From: Arsukibacterium indicum
Lineage (GTDB): Bacteria; Pseudomonadota; Gammaproteobacteria; Enterobacterales; Alteromonadaceae
DNA length: 64,000 bases
Assembly (NCBI RefSeq): GCF_019100565.1
Contig: NZ_JAHRID010000002.1
Location: 410,726 to 474,725, forward strand
Reading direction: 5' to 3'
Shown here: in pieces, positions 1 to 7,825 of the stretch
Numbering within the stretch: position 1 is the first letter of the stretch
How the letters are laid out: each line of letters starts with the position of its first letter
The notes under the pieces: generated by a model
Databases searched by the model: none
What the model saw: only the letters and a program-made list of their open reading frames with translations
Told to the model about the DNA's origin: nothing
Made by a program: the position numbers and the translations under genes

Positions 1-315
1 TGCAAAGCCTAAATCAGGCAAACTCAGTTCAGGCCTTTTCAGTAAACCACACATGCCAATCGGAGTGGCCGGTTCATTAATTGAGCGCGGTGTCGCATTT
101 TTTAGCAGCACCATATTCAGGCCAAAACCATGGGTGTGATAGCTGGCGAGTGGGCCGTTAGTTAAATAATTTTCAGCATCGGCCACGCTACGCACCTGTT
201 TATCGGCAATATAGCGGATAAACGACTTATCGTTTAGCAGCTGCACAATAAACTGCGCATCCTGCACGGTAAAGCGGCGAATTATTAAATGCGCGGTTTC
301 ACAAATCAGGCTCAT
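1..315 (-). CDS. GNAT family N-acetyltransferase, partial (C-terminus beyond window)
   Basis: Reading the minus strand from the ATG at 315 gives 105 open codons running off the left edge. The protein begins MSLICETAHLIIRRFTVQDA, the typical first beta strand and helix of RimJ/RimL-like GNAT acetyltransferases (an ETxxLxIRxF-type opening followed by a 'xIRYIADK' helix), and reaches the PIGMCGL strand that precedes the acetyl-CoA site. The substrate cannot be told. It starts only 5 nt after the stop of the MarR gene, so the two are almost certainly cotranscribed. The acetyl-CoA pyrophosphate loop lies outside the window. Confidence 0.8.
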   Translation of the reverse strand, partial: MSLICETAHLIIRRFTVQDAQFIVQLLNDKSFIRYIADKQVRSVADAENYLTNGPLASYHTHGFGLNMVLLKNATPRSINEPATPIGMCGLLKRPELSLPDLGFA

Positions 316-320
316 GCTGG

Positions 321-836
321 CTATTGCACTCTTGTGCTCAGCCCCTGCTGCAGCTTAAACAGCAGGTGTTTTAGCTGCGCTTTTTCGTTGGCTGAAAAGT
401 CATTAAGCACCTGTGCTGCCCGATGAAAGCGTATAGTCGTTAGTTCATCTATCACAGCCAGCCCATGCCCGGTTAAGCGGATTGGCCTTGAGCGCATATC
501 GGTTTCACTTGGCACCCGGTCAATCAGCGCTTTATCTATTAAGCGGTTAAGACAGGTTGTTAGCGCACCAGAGGTAATGCGTACCTCCTCTAGCAACAAC
601 GACGGCTTAACCTGAAAGGGTGGCCCCTGCCTTCTGGCACAGGCCAGCACATCGTGTTCAGTCTGACACAAATTAAATGGCTTTAACTGCTGTAAACCAA
701 GGGTATCAGCATTGGCGCCCACGCCAATTACCAAGCCAACCAGTGCCGCATCTTCAACCGGTAATTCTGGATGTATATCATGCCATTGCCGGGCAACCCG
801 GTTTAACAGCGCCGGCACCTGATTTATTTTATTCAT
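321..836 (-). CDS. MarR family transcriptional regulator
   Basis: A 171-aa protein with the MarR layout: N-terminal dimerisation helices, a winged helix at about residues 70-125 (LLLEEVRITSGALTTCLNRL recognition region, then the wing with D-x-R-S-R-P-I-R-L-T), and a C-terminal helix. The D-x-R-S and LT-x-x-G motifs of the wing are present. It lies between a serine hydrolase gene (46 nt upstream) and a GNAT gene (5 nt downstream), all in the same direction, so it may control its own operon. The perfect palindrome at 2312-2333, over the promoter of the first gene, is the obvious candidate operator. Ligand unknown. Confidence 0.85.
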   Translation of the reverse strand: MNKINQVPALLNRVARQWHDIHPELPVEDAALVGLVIGVGANADTLGLQQLKPFNLCQTEHDVLACARRQGPPFQVKPSLLLEEVRITSGALTTCLNRLIDKALIDRVPSETDMRSRPIRLTGHGLAVIDELTTIRFHRAAQVLNDFSANEKAQLKHLLFKLQQGLSTRVQ

Positions 837-882
837 TTACAACTCCGCTGCCATATCGCAGTAACACCATAAAAAAGATAAG

Positions 883-2259
883 TTATTGCACTTTTTGGCC
901 CAGCAATACATTTCCGTTTATCACAATTTTTATTGTGCCCGGCTCAAACGAGATAGTCACTTCGTCGGTGTAGGTCAGCTTCAGTTTGTTATCAGCAGCC
1001 AATACCATTAATTCTTCATTTAAAAACAATTTGCCATCAATAGCCTGCAGGGTAACGACGTTGGATTGCATCATCAGATGCTTCTGCAGTTCACCTTCAG
1101 CAAAGGCGTAATTGCCAAGCATACCGGCAAACGCCGCCACCGGCGCCAGGCTGCGCTTATCCGGCAGCGTATAGTTTATGTCATTTAAAGCAAAAAACAG
1201 TCCGGCCATTAACTGCAAAATGGGCGTATTGCCCCAGTTGGCGGTAATAGCAATAAAGTCGTCCTGCTCTGGCAGACGCAGCATTACACTCTTGGTACCA
1301 TAGCCGCTGCCGGCAGCAAAATACATCTGCTGATCGCCAAACGGTTTTAATGTCCAGCCATAACCATGCGCATCACCATCTTCCGATTGAATATGCGGCT
1401 GAAACATCAGTTTAGTCATCTGTGGCGACAACACCTTATGCTGCTCCAGCGCCAGCATAAATTTGTGTAAGTCGTCTACGGTGGAGTACAGGCCACCGCC
1501 CGGGTTTACCCCCAGATGCTTAGCTCTGGCAGCGCTGGCAATACCCGCAGGGGTAATGCGGTAGGGTGTTGCCTGCCGGGCAATAACGTTACTGCCTTCA
1601 TACACCCCACTATCGTTCAGATTAAGTGGCTTGATAATATTTTCAGTCAGATAAACTGAAAACGGTCTCTTTGATACCGTTTCAATAATCCGGCCCAGCA
1701 GTATAATGCCACTATTTGAATATTCATAACGGCTACGGGGCGCAAACAGCAACTGCTGGTTGTTAACCAGTTGTTCGATTTGTTCGCGTAAGCTCAGGTT
1801 CTGGTGGGCCTGAATGCCAGACTCCCGTGGCAAACCGCTGCTATGGGTCAGCAGATGATGCACGGTTACTGTTTCAGCCCAGCCGGCTGTCAGCTCGGGA
1901 ATATAGCTTGCAACCGGCGCATCCAGTTTTACCTTGCCGGCATCAGCCAGTTGCAACAACGCCGCCACCGTAAATACTTTTGAAATTGAATTTATGGAAA
2001 ACCTGACATCCGGGCTGTTTGGTACAGTGAATTCTCTGTTGGCCAGACCATAACTGGCCAGTAGCAATGGCTCTCCCTGCTGTACCACCTTAACCGTGCC
2101 GGAAAAGCCATATACATCAGCATAAGCCTGCGCTATCTCATTAAGCTCGGCACGGATAGCGTTTTCTGACGAAGAGTTGAGTGCTGATACCGACCCCGCA
2201 GCCCCGGTAAGCAATACCAACAAACCGGCAAACCAAACTTTTATCAGGCTCATTTTCAA
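883..2259 (-). CDS. Exported serine hydrolase, beta-lactamase/class C PBP-like
   Basis: A 458-aa protein with an N-terminal signal peptide (first about 26 residues, hydrophobic, ending near SVSA). The beta-lactamase-related fold shows the serine motif SISK (in FSINSISKVFTVAALLQLAD), the YSN motif (RYEYSNSGIILLGRI) and an HxG-like motif near GSGYGTKS. The C-terminal about 100 residues form a small beta domain common in AmpC-like hydrolases of this type. These enzymes act in the periplasm on peptides or esters and are not necessarily beta-lactamases. AGGAG lies 9 nt before the ATG. Probably the first gene of a hydrolase-MarR-GNAT operon. Confidence 0.85.
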   Translation of the reverse strand: MKMSLIKVWFAGLLVLLTGAAGSVSALNSSSENAIRAELNEIAQAYADVYGFSGTVKVVQQGEPLLLASYGLANREFTVPNSPDVRFSINSISKVFTVAALLQLADAGKVKLDAPVASYIPELTAGWAETVTVHHLLTHSSGLPRESGIQAHQNLSLREQIEQLVNNQQLLFAPRSRYEYSNSGIILLGRIIETVSKRPFSVYLTENIIKPLNLNDSGVYEGSNVIARQATPYRITPAGIASAARAKHLGVNPGGGLYSTVDDLHKFMLALEQHKVLSPQMTKLMFQPHIQSEDGDAHGYGWTLKPFGDQQMYFAAGSGYGTKSVMLRLPEQDDFIAITANWGNTPILQLMAGLFFALNDINYTLPDKRSLAPVAAFAGMLGNYAFAEGELQKHLMMQSNVVTLQAIDGKLFLNEELMVLAADNKLKLTYTDEVTISFEPGTIKIVINGNVLLGQKVQ

Positions 2260-2297
2260 TCTCCTTTATATGATGCACTGCGTTTTAAAGTCAGCGC

Positions 2298-2327
2298 ACT
2301 ATAGCAAGGACTTTATCTTTACGTAAA
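2298..2327 (-). promoter_or_regulatory. Putative promoter of the hydrolase-MarR-GNAT operon
   Basis: On the minus strand, TTTACG (2322-2327) and TATAGT (2298-2303) are separated by 18 nt, about 40 nt upstream of the ATG at 2259. The -35 hexamer sits inside the perfect palindrome at 2312-2333, so a protein bound there would exclude RNA polymerase. Hexamers are matched by eye only. Confidence 0.5.
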
Positions 2328-2333
2328 GATAAA
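2312..2333. promoter_or_regulatory. 22-bp perfect palindrome, candidate MarR operator
   Basis: The two 11-nt arms (TTTATCTTTAC and its exact reverse complement) abut with no spacer. Size and symmetry fit a winged-helix dimer such as MarR. It lies in the 173-nt divergent region between the hydrolase gene and the MipA/OmpV gene and covers the -35 region of the former. Assignment to the nearby MarR protein is inference. Confidence 0.6.
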
Positions 2334-2432
2334 AGAATGACAGATCTGTTTTCCTACTTTGCACGTTAAGGTTAATCAGATCCTATACTCAGCAATAACA
2401 TTCTGGTTTAACGCAATTGATGGAATTTTCAG

Positions 2433-3260
2433 ATGAAAACGCTTAACACATTATTATTAGTTTTAGTATTTCAAAGTTTTTTATTATCAACCGCTTTGGC
2501 ACAAAACAGTAAAACAGCCATGGTACCCCTGCCCTCTGTTGACGACTTTTCCCGCGGTGAAGATGGCTGGAGCTTCGGTTTAGGCCTGGGCGTTGAATAT
2601 GAAACAGCCTATGAAGGCTCGGATGAGTTTGGGGTTGAAATTCAGCCTGCTGGCGCTGTGCAATGGCGCAGCGGTGACAATGTGTTCTTTTTTGCCGGTG
2701 AAGCACTTGGTTGGCGCGGGCTTCGCGCTGAAAACTGGTTAGTTGAAGCAGTCATAGGCTTTGATGAAGGGCGTGAAGAGAACGATTCTGATGACGGTCG
2801 CTTAGATGGGTTGGGTAATATAGAAGAAGGCTTTGAATTCGTACTGCAGGCCCGTCGCGCGCTGGCTGCCGATTGGCGCTATTGGTTAGTTGGCCGGGCT
2901 GTGGTCACCGAAAACGGTAATCTTGGCCTGTTTGGAGTTGGGCGTCGCTTCGGCGATAAAAATGACGGCTCAGGCCATGAAATTAATGCGGTTGTGGTAT
3001 TTCACGACAGCGAATTCGCCAATACCGGTTTCGGCATAACTGCTGAGCAATCCGCTGCATCAGGCTTAAACGAAACCAGCTTAAGCGGCGGGTTGCGCTC
3101 GTTCGGCCTGGATTACAATTATCGCCATATCGTTAACGATAGCTGGCAGATTTTCGCTGAAGCACTTTATGAGCATTTTAGTAGCGACGTTCGCAACAGC
3201 CCCATTGCCCGCAGCAACTACGAGGCGGAAATAGGTATTGGTTTTATTTATGTGTTCTAA
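2433..3260 (+). CDS. MipA/OmpV family outer-membrane protein
   Basis: A 275-aa protein with a signal peptide (first 23 residues, ending STALAQ) and a beta-barrel pattern of alternating hydrophobic strands. It contains the family-typical opening GLGLGVEYETAYEGSDEF and ends in a barrel-closing strand EIGIGFIYVF with terminal Phe, the recognition signal for the BAM machinery. MipA/OmpV proteins are outer-membrane barrels, MipA being a scaffold for murein enzymes. Here the role is unknown. It is transcribed away from the hydrolase-MarR operon and shares the intergenic palindrome. A weak promoter is possible at 2359-2389 (TTGCAC, 19 nt, TATACT). Confidence 0.85.
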   Translation: MKTLNTLLLVLVFQSFLLSTALAQNSKTAMVPLPSVDDFSRGEDGWSFGLGLGVEYETAYEGSDEFGVEIQPAGAVQWRSGDNVFFFAGEALGWRGLRAENWLVEAVIGFDEGREENDSDDGRLDGLGNIEEGFEFVLQARRALAADWRYWLVGRAVVTENGNLGLFGVGRRFGDKNDGSGHEINAVVVFHDSEFANTGFGITAEQSAASGLNETSLSGGLRSFGLDYNYRHIVNDSWQIFAEALYEHFSSDVRNSPIARSNYEAEIGIGFIYVF

Positions 3261-3289
3261 ATTACTCAGCGGCGGGTTTCAGATAAAAC

Positions 3290-3312
3290 ACAGGGCGATA
3301 CCACAGCCCTGT
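3290..3312 (+). terminator. Possible terminator of the MipA/OmpV gene
   Basis: ACAGGGC (3290-3296) and GCCCTGT (3306-3312) form a 7-bp GC-rich stem with a 9-nt loop, 30 nt after the stop codon. The following U tract is short and broken (TTGTT), so termination strength is uncertain. Confidence 0.4.
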
Positions 3313-3337
3313 TTGTTGGCGGAAGTGTCAGTGGAAA

Positions 3338-3478
3338 TTACTTTCTGAACTTCATTTCCTGCATCAGCGCTGTGCTCATTACCGTGCGGTATTCTGCACG
3401 GTTGCCGCTCTCTTCTGCCATTTTTTCCATTGTCTTCTTAGTCCACTCCAGGTACTTAACGCGACGCTTTGTAAGCCA
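3338..3478 (-). pseudogene. Possible 3' remnant of an unidentified gene (47 open codons)
   Basis: On the minus strand an open frame follows a TGA at 3479-3481 and ends at TAA 3338-3340. It reads like real coding sequence: charged and helical, with the run KYLEWTKKTMEKMAEESG followed by AEYRTVMSTALMQEMKFRK. The stretch has no good start codon or ribosome-binding site, so it looks like the tail of a decayed gene. I do not recognise the family. The rest of the 348-nt gap between the MipA/OmpV gene and creA holds only the hairpin at 3290-3312. Confidence 0.25.
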
Positions 3479-3608
3479 TCAGCAAACCAGGACGTCAAGT
3501 GGTCCGTTTTCAGCAGCCACCGTAAAGGGGACAACAGCTAATAGTCACATATCCTGCTAACAATGTTATGCTTGACAACGCTAAGATAACAGCTTCAAGG
3601 AGAATGCC

Positions 3609-4073
3609 ATGCGCCCGATTTACTGTGGAATACTATTGCTGATGCTGACTGGCTGTGGCAAAAATGAAGTGGGCGATGTGTCATTGGGGGTATTTACCAC
3701 CAAGGATATTAAACTTGATGCGGTTGTCGACCCTGTCGTTACCGGGGTTACCTGCCATGTGTCCAGTATTGAGGCTAACCTGGATTTTTCCGACCCATCC
3801 GACAGCTCGATCGCCTGTCGCCAGACCGGCCCTATCACCGCCCAAATGATTGCTCAGATAGATAAAAGCAAAAATGGTGAGGTGCTGTTTACCAAATCCA
3901 AAAGTATCTTTTTTAAAACCATGAAAATACGTCGTATTCTGGACGCTGAAAACCAAACCCTGATGTACGTCTCATACTCCACCAAAGAAACCTCCGGCAG
4001 CTTTAAACACAGCTTATCTACTGTGCCGTTATGGGGAACGGAGGCCTATAACGCAGCGAAAGTGCAAAATTAA
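3609..4073 (+). CDS. creA: CreA family lipoprotein
   Basis: A 154-aa protein matching E. coli CreA along its length: a V-x-DPxVxxVxCHVS segment (DPVVTGVTCHVSSIEA), a central SSIACRQTGPI motif, EVLFTKSKSIFFKTMKIRRI and the C-terminal YVSYSTKETSGSFKHSLSTV. The N-terminus carries a lipobox (LTGC, Cys16), whereas E. coli CreA has a normal signal peptide, so this version is probably a membrane-anchored lipoprotein. Function of the family is unknown; in E. coli it precedes creBCD, which are absent here. AAGGAG lies 7 nt before the ATG. Confidence 0.85.
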   Translation: MRPIYCGILLLMLTGCGKNEVGDVSLGVFTTKDIKLDAVVDPVVTGVTCHVSSIEANLDFSDPSDSSIACRQTGPITAQMIAQIDKSKNGEVLFTKSKSIFFKTMKIRRILDAENQTLMYVSYSTKETSGSFKHSLSTVPLWGTEAYNAAKVQN

Positions 4074-4127
4074 TCTATTTTAATAGTTCCGGTTACAAGC
4101 TCTGTTTTATCAGGAGGTATGTCAAGC

Positions 4128-4808
4128 ATGGCAGTTCAGAGCCACAATATTCAGTTATGGTGGCTGGCACTATTGGCCGGGCTTATTCCACTACTTACTA
4201 TTCATGTCACTTTTGCCATTTCTGTTATAGAGGGGTTCGTGCCATGGTGCATACCCTATTGGGACAGCTGCACCAGCATTAGCCGCACAGGGCGCTATGG
4301 CACCTCTTATTTTATCTTTAAAGGTACCATGCTACCTGCAGCAGTAATCGGTATGGTGTTCTGGTGGCTTAACGGCCGTTGGTTACTGCAACTGGGTACA
4401 ACCGGTTATGGCCGTCATTGGGTGCAATGGCTCGGGCTGGTGGCCTGTGTTGCCCTGGCAGCATACACGCTGGCTCTGGGGCATGAGGGTGAGGGTTTTA
4501 ACATCACCCGCCGAATCGGCGTCGTACTCTATTTTTCGCTCACGTACCTGGCGCAGTTGCTGATAAGTGCTGCGCTGCAGCGGCACCATCGCTGGTATAA
4601 AACCGGAAATTATCTTATGTGGCTCTGTAAGGTGACACTAATGGTGGGAATTATTTCTGTCATTCTTACTGCGGTAGTACCTGATTTATACAGCCAGCTG
4701 GACGATGCCTTTGAATGGGTATTAGCACTACTGATAAACCTGCATGCACTGTGGCTGGCAGTGCTATGGCGGCAAAGTGCGTTTCAGGCAAGTTTGTTGG
4801 CTAAGTAA
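4128..4808 (+). CDS. Frag1/DRAM/Sfk1-like integral membrane protein
   Basis: A 226-aa protein with about six transmembrane helices. The first extracytoplasmic loop contains CIPYWDSCTSISRTGRYGTS, which resembles the conserved loop of the Frag1/DRAM/Sfk1 family, and further helices follow at about residues 70-90, 105-125, 135-155, 170-190 and 200-220. Two ATGs are possible. The first, at 4119, directly abuts the AGGAGGT sequence (4112-4118) and cannot use it, while the ATG at 4128 has ideal 9-nt spacing, so that one is chosen. No function is known. It follows creA by 54 nt and could be cotranscribed. Confidence 0.6.
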   Translation: MAVQSHNIQLWWLALLAGLIPLLTIHVTFAISVIEGFVPWCIPYWDSCTSISRTGRYGTSYFIFKGTMLPAAVIGMVFWWLNGRWLLQLGTTGYGRHWVQWLGLVACVALAAYTLALGHEGEGFNITRRIGVVLYFSLTYLAQLLISAALQRHHRWYKTGNYLMWLCKVTLMVGIISVILTAVVPDLYSQLDDAFEWVLALLINLHALWLAVLWRQSAFQASLLAK

Positions 4809-4831
4809 GCAACGTTGTGCCAGTTTTACTG

Positions 4832-5094
4832 GGGCGTGTTGACGTTTGCTGGTTAGATTTTGTTCTTCAGTCGGCGTTTTGATCGCAAAACGAGGAGTGC
4901 GATTTAGTTATTCTAAATAAACGACGAGTGACAAAGAACAAAGCGCCGCCAGATGAACCCTTCGGGCAGCGTGTGGCTGGCATTTCTACTGCGTTATCGC
5001 TTGTTCATGTAGAGTAACTACACATCACAAGCTCTGCCTTGTATAAATACCAGCCACCCAGCTGCAAAAACAACCAGCAAACGTCAACACGCCC
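4832..5094. mobile_element. 263-bp MITE-like element with 23-bp perfect terminal inverted repeats
   Basis: The sequence at 4832-4854 (starting GGGCGTGTTGACG) is the exact reverse complement of 5072-5094. The interior has no convincing gene and holds further inverted segments, for example TTTGTTCTT at 4859-4867 against AAGAACAAA at 4936-4944. No clear target duplication flanks it. This sequence type resembles short interspersed repeats I associate with Alteromonadales chromosomes, but no second copy is in this window. Its right end overlaps the last base of the reductase stop codon. Confidence 0.7.
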
Positions 5095-6445
5095 TAATAA
5101 AGATCACGATGATAGCAGCCCTGCTCGATTAAATGATGATAGGTTGCTGTGCCCAAAGCGAGTTGCAGTTGGGCATCCACTGCGCTACCCATGCCATCAT
5201 AGCGGCCACAGACGTAAATGTGGCCGCTTGAACCAATAAAACGTGCAATTTGCGCCGCATTTTTTTGGACAAGGTCCTGAACATAGCAGGGGTTGGCCGG
5301 GTCTTGGGAAAACGCATAGTCAAGCTGATGCAACATGCCGGCTTGCTGCCAGCCTGCCAGCTCTGCTTTTAACAACGGGTTCAGATCAGCCGAACGTTCG
5401 CCATATATAAGCCATACCGGGCCGGGAGGCTGCTGCAGTGTCTGTCTTGCCTGCTTTGCCAGATGGATCCGCTCTGAAAGATGGCCGCGAATGCCTGCCA
5501 GGCCACTGCCTGCGCCAATTAACAGCAGCGGCGCCTGCGCATCATTAATATGACATGACGGGTTTGGCTGCAGCTGCATATTTACTGTGCCATCCAGGGT
5601 TAAATCTTGCGTTAGCCAACCAGAGCAGAGTCCCGGCTGGCTATGCTCATCTATATGCTGGCGTATGATTAACTGCATTTCATTGCTTTGCGGAACAGAG
5701 GCTACCGAGTAACGCCGCGCGGCTACTTCAGGATTATTCTCAGGTGATATTGCTACCAGATCGCCGGCACGCCAGTGTGGTAGTGGCTGGGTGCTGGTAA
5801 AGCGCAGCAAATACAATCCGGGCTGTGTTTGCGAATTTAACCGCTGCCGCACCAGCAACTGCCAGCTTTGCGTTGTGTTAGCGGCCGCGTTCACAAGCTG
5901 ACTCTTGTCGAAGGTTTGCAGCGGTGCACTGGCTCTGGCGCCGAGTTGAGCCAGGGTGGTGTACAAATCGGCACCAAACTGACAAAACTTCGGGTAACTG
6001 CGATCCCCCAAAGCCAGCACGTCAAAACTCAGTGAACTAAGCAGGCTCTGCCCGGGATCAGCATTATCGGGGACCTCGCTACGGGGCTTGTCGCTAAGGG
6101 CGTTGGCGCCACCGGCTTTAGTAAGAGCCTGCAATTCGCGGTAAAAACGCCGGCCGTTATCAGGCGGCTCGCCATCACCATAAGTACTCACCACAAAAAT
6201 GGCTTTTCAACCTGAGTCAGTTGCCGTGGCTGCAGTTCAGACAATGCCCTGACACTGGCTTTAGCCGGCCCGCCCAGTGCCTGTTGCTGCTGAAGCGCAA
6301 GCGCTCTGGCAGTACCACTCTGGCTGGCATAGGCCACCAGTAAGGGTAAACTGGCAGTCGCGTCTGAGCGCTGACGGTGACGCCACAAAACGCTTAGTGT
6401 CCACCCCAGCCAGCACAGGCTGAGCAATATGGCCAGCATCGTCAT
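5094..6445 (-). pseudogene. Membrane-anchored flavodoxin/FNR-type reductase, frameshifted
   Basis: Two frames together encode one about 450-aa protein related to the flavoprotein of NADPH-sulfite reductase and cytochrome P450 reductases. The first part (6188-6445) gives an N-terminal membrane helix and the FMN motif YASQSGTARAL, stopping at FLW-TGA. The second frame (5094-6194) continues at once with VVSTYGDGEPPDNGRRFY, then an FNR domain with RRYSVAS (FAD), IGAGSGLAGIRG (NADPH) and CGRYDGMG. Restoring one base in the A5 tract at 6195-6199 or the T4 tract at 6204-6207 joins them. It is the last gene of the iron operon, overlapping the DUF4198 gene by one base (TAATG). It probably supplies electrons for ferric reduction if functional. 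Confidence 0.8.
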
Positions 6446-7269
6446 TACAGCGGTAACACCTCAAAGGTGGCAGCATAACTGCCGGTACGAACGGTGGCCG
6501 GTTTGGCAACGTTATCGTCGCGATAGCTGGCTTCCAGAAAATACATGCCGGCGTGCGGCCAGGTTATATTGATTTCACCTTGCTGATTAGTTGTCAGGGT
6601 GATAGCTTGCTGGCTGTAGCGATAGCGCATGCCACCCGGCACCACTTCTACTTCAGCACCCTGAGCTGGCTGACCGTCAATTAATAATCTGAAGGTTGCC
6701 GTTTCAGTGGCATACAAATCATTGGGGTGGGTTATAGGTAGCAGCTCTAAACCCTGTTTTGTCGGCTGTAAAGCGCCGGTGGTGGGGGCGCCAACCGTAA
6801 CAAAGGTTTCAATCCGGCGCCAGCCGCGCGACACAGTAAGATCGGTAGCCTCTGCTGGCACCGCAGTGGAAAATTCCGCTTCATTGGCCGTTTGCCCCCT
6901 GCCCGGCCACATTTTCCGGTTACCCGCTTCGTCACGCCAGAACGCCCGTAAGCCACCCGATGCCGTGGCAATTTTATAAGTGCCCTGCTGGGCCAGCGGT
7001 ACATCAAACACACTGCGGTACCGCCCTTTGCTGGTGTTGATAATATCAATTACGTTGCCATCTGGCGCAGTAACCTCAATGCCCTCCAGCGACATCGCAA
7101 CATGATCCGGGTGAAACAAGGTATTTGAGATCGCAGCATCTACCGTCACCAGGGCATCGTCGCCGGATAATACCGTGGCACTGGGCTCCAGCCATGCCCG
7201 GTGGGCTTGGGCTGTCGTTGCCATGGTCATGGCCGCGATGGTAGTAAATAGCAGAAAAGTGAAACGCAT
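6445..7269 (-). CDS. DUF4198 domain-containing periplasmic protein
   Basis: A 274-aa protein with a signal peptide ending at AQAHRAWLEP. The mature start HRAWLEP is the hallmark of DUF4198 proteins, in which the exposed His near the N-terminus is thought to bind metal. The C-terminal half contains a beta-sandwich region (AEVEVVPGGMRYRYSQ, then INITWPHAGMYFLEASYRDD) typical of this family. Members sit next to TonB receptors and are linked to metal or siderophore uptake. Located between the DUF2271 gene (30 nt upstream) and the reductase. Confidence 0.85.
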   Translation of the reverse strand: MRFTFLLFTTIAAMTMATTAQAHRAWLEPSATVLSGDDALVTVDAAISNTLFHPDHVAMSLEGIEVTAPDGNVIDIINTSKGRYRSVFDVPLAQQGTYKIATASGGLRAFWRDEAGNRKMWPGRGQTANEAEFSTAVPAEATDLTVSRGWRRIETFVTVGAPTTGALQPTKQGLELLPITHPNDLYATETATFRLLIDGQPAQGAEVEVVPGGMRYRYSQQAITLTTNQQGEINITWPHAGMYFLEASYRDDNVAKPATVRTGSYAATFEVLPL

Positions 7270-7299
7270 AATGTTGCTCCTTAATAAAATACCGCTGCG

Positions 7300-7809
7300 T
7301 TAAAAATGTAAACGAATAGCGCTAAGCTCATGCTGACCTGTAACTTCGAGTGGCAATTGTTGCGCTGCTAATGGCAGCTCCAGCGGCAGTTGTAATACTT
7401 CCCGCCCGCCTACTTCCCGCGCGGCTTCAACCACCAGGTGGTATTTGCCCGGCGCCAGTGTGGCCAGGGCGTCAGTCAACTGAGTGCTGATAATATGCTG
7501 CCCCGGGCCGCGGGTTGCGCCGGTCAGTCCGTCCACCGGCATACTTAAGCCGCGGCCACCACGGCGCCACCACTGGCGCAGGTCTTTTAACCAGTCTTGT
7601 CCTTCGCCATTTGCCATCGCCACGTCATACCACAGTGCGACGTGGGTCGGCTGGCGCTTCTCATCCTCAATCCATACCGCCACATAAGGGGCATGGTATT
7701 CCGCTACCTCCAGCTGCGGTAAGGTCACGGTTAACTTAAGCTGCGACGGTGTCGCTGCAATACTGAAGCCGCTGACCAGACACAGTAATCCCACTATTAT
7801 TAAACGCAT
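7300..7809 (-). CDS. DUF2271 domain-containing periplasmic protein
   Basis: A 169-aa protein with a signal peptide (ending FSIAATPSQ). The DUF2271 signature is present: Y-x-A-P-Y-V-A-V-W-I-E-D followed by THVALWYDVA and WLKDLRQWWRRGGR, then DGLTGATRGPG. Proteins of this family occur almost always with PepSY and DUF4198 genes in iron-uptake operons. The biochemical role is unknown. Start codon is 16 nt after the PepSY gene stop, which places it in the same transcript. Confidence 0.88.
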   Translation of the reverse strand: MRLIIVGLLCLVSGFSIAATPSQLKLTVTLPQLEVAEYHAPYVAVWIEDEKRQPTHVALWYDVAMANGEGQDWLKDLRQWWRRGGRGLSMPVDGLTGATRGPGQHIISTQLTDALATLAPGKYHLVVEAAREVGGREVLQLPLELPLAAQQLPLEVTGQHELSAIRLHF

Positions 7810-7825
7810 GGTTTTTCCTTTTTAG

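Noticed and set aside
3372..3560. 62-codon plus-strand frame between the MipA/OmpV gene and creA
   Set aside because: No ribosome-binding site, odd composition, and it is antisense to the more coding-like remnant at 3338-3478.
4832..5094. Treating the miniature element as a CRISPR or integron attC site
   Set aside because: There is a single inverted pair, no repeat-spacer pattern, no integrase and no R'/R'' core site layout.
5039..5239. Plus-strand frame over the right end of the miniature element
   Set aside because: It crosses the element boundary and lies antisense to the reductase; no ribosome-binding site or family.
6188..6210. Programmed -1 frameshifting in the reductase gene
   Set aside because: The local sequence GTT GAA AAG lacks a two-codon slippery heptamer, and no strong downstream hairpin is evident; a single-base loss in a homopolymer is simpler.
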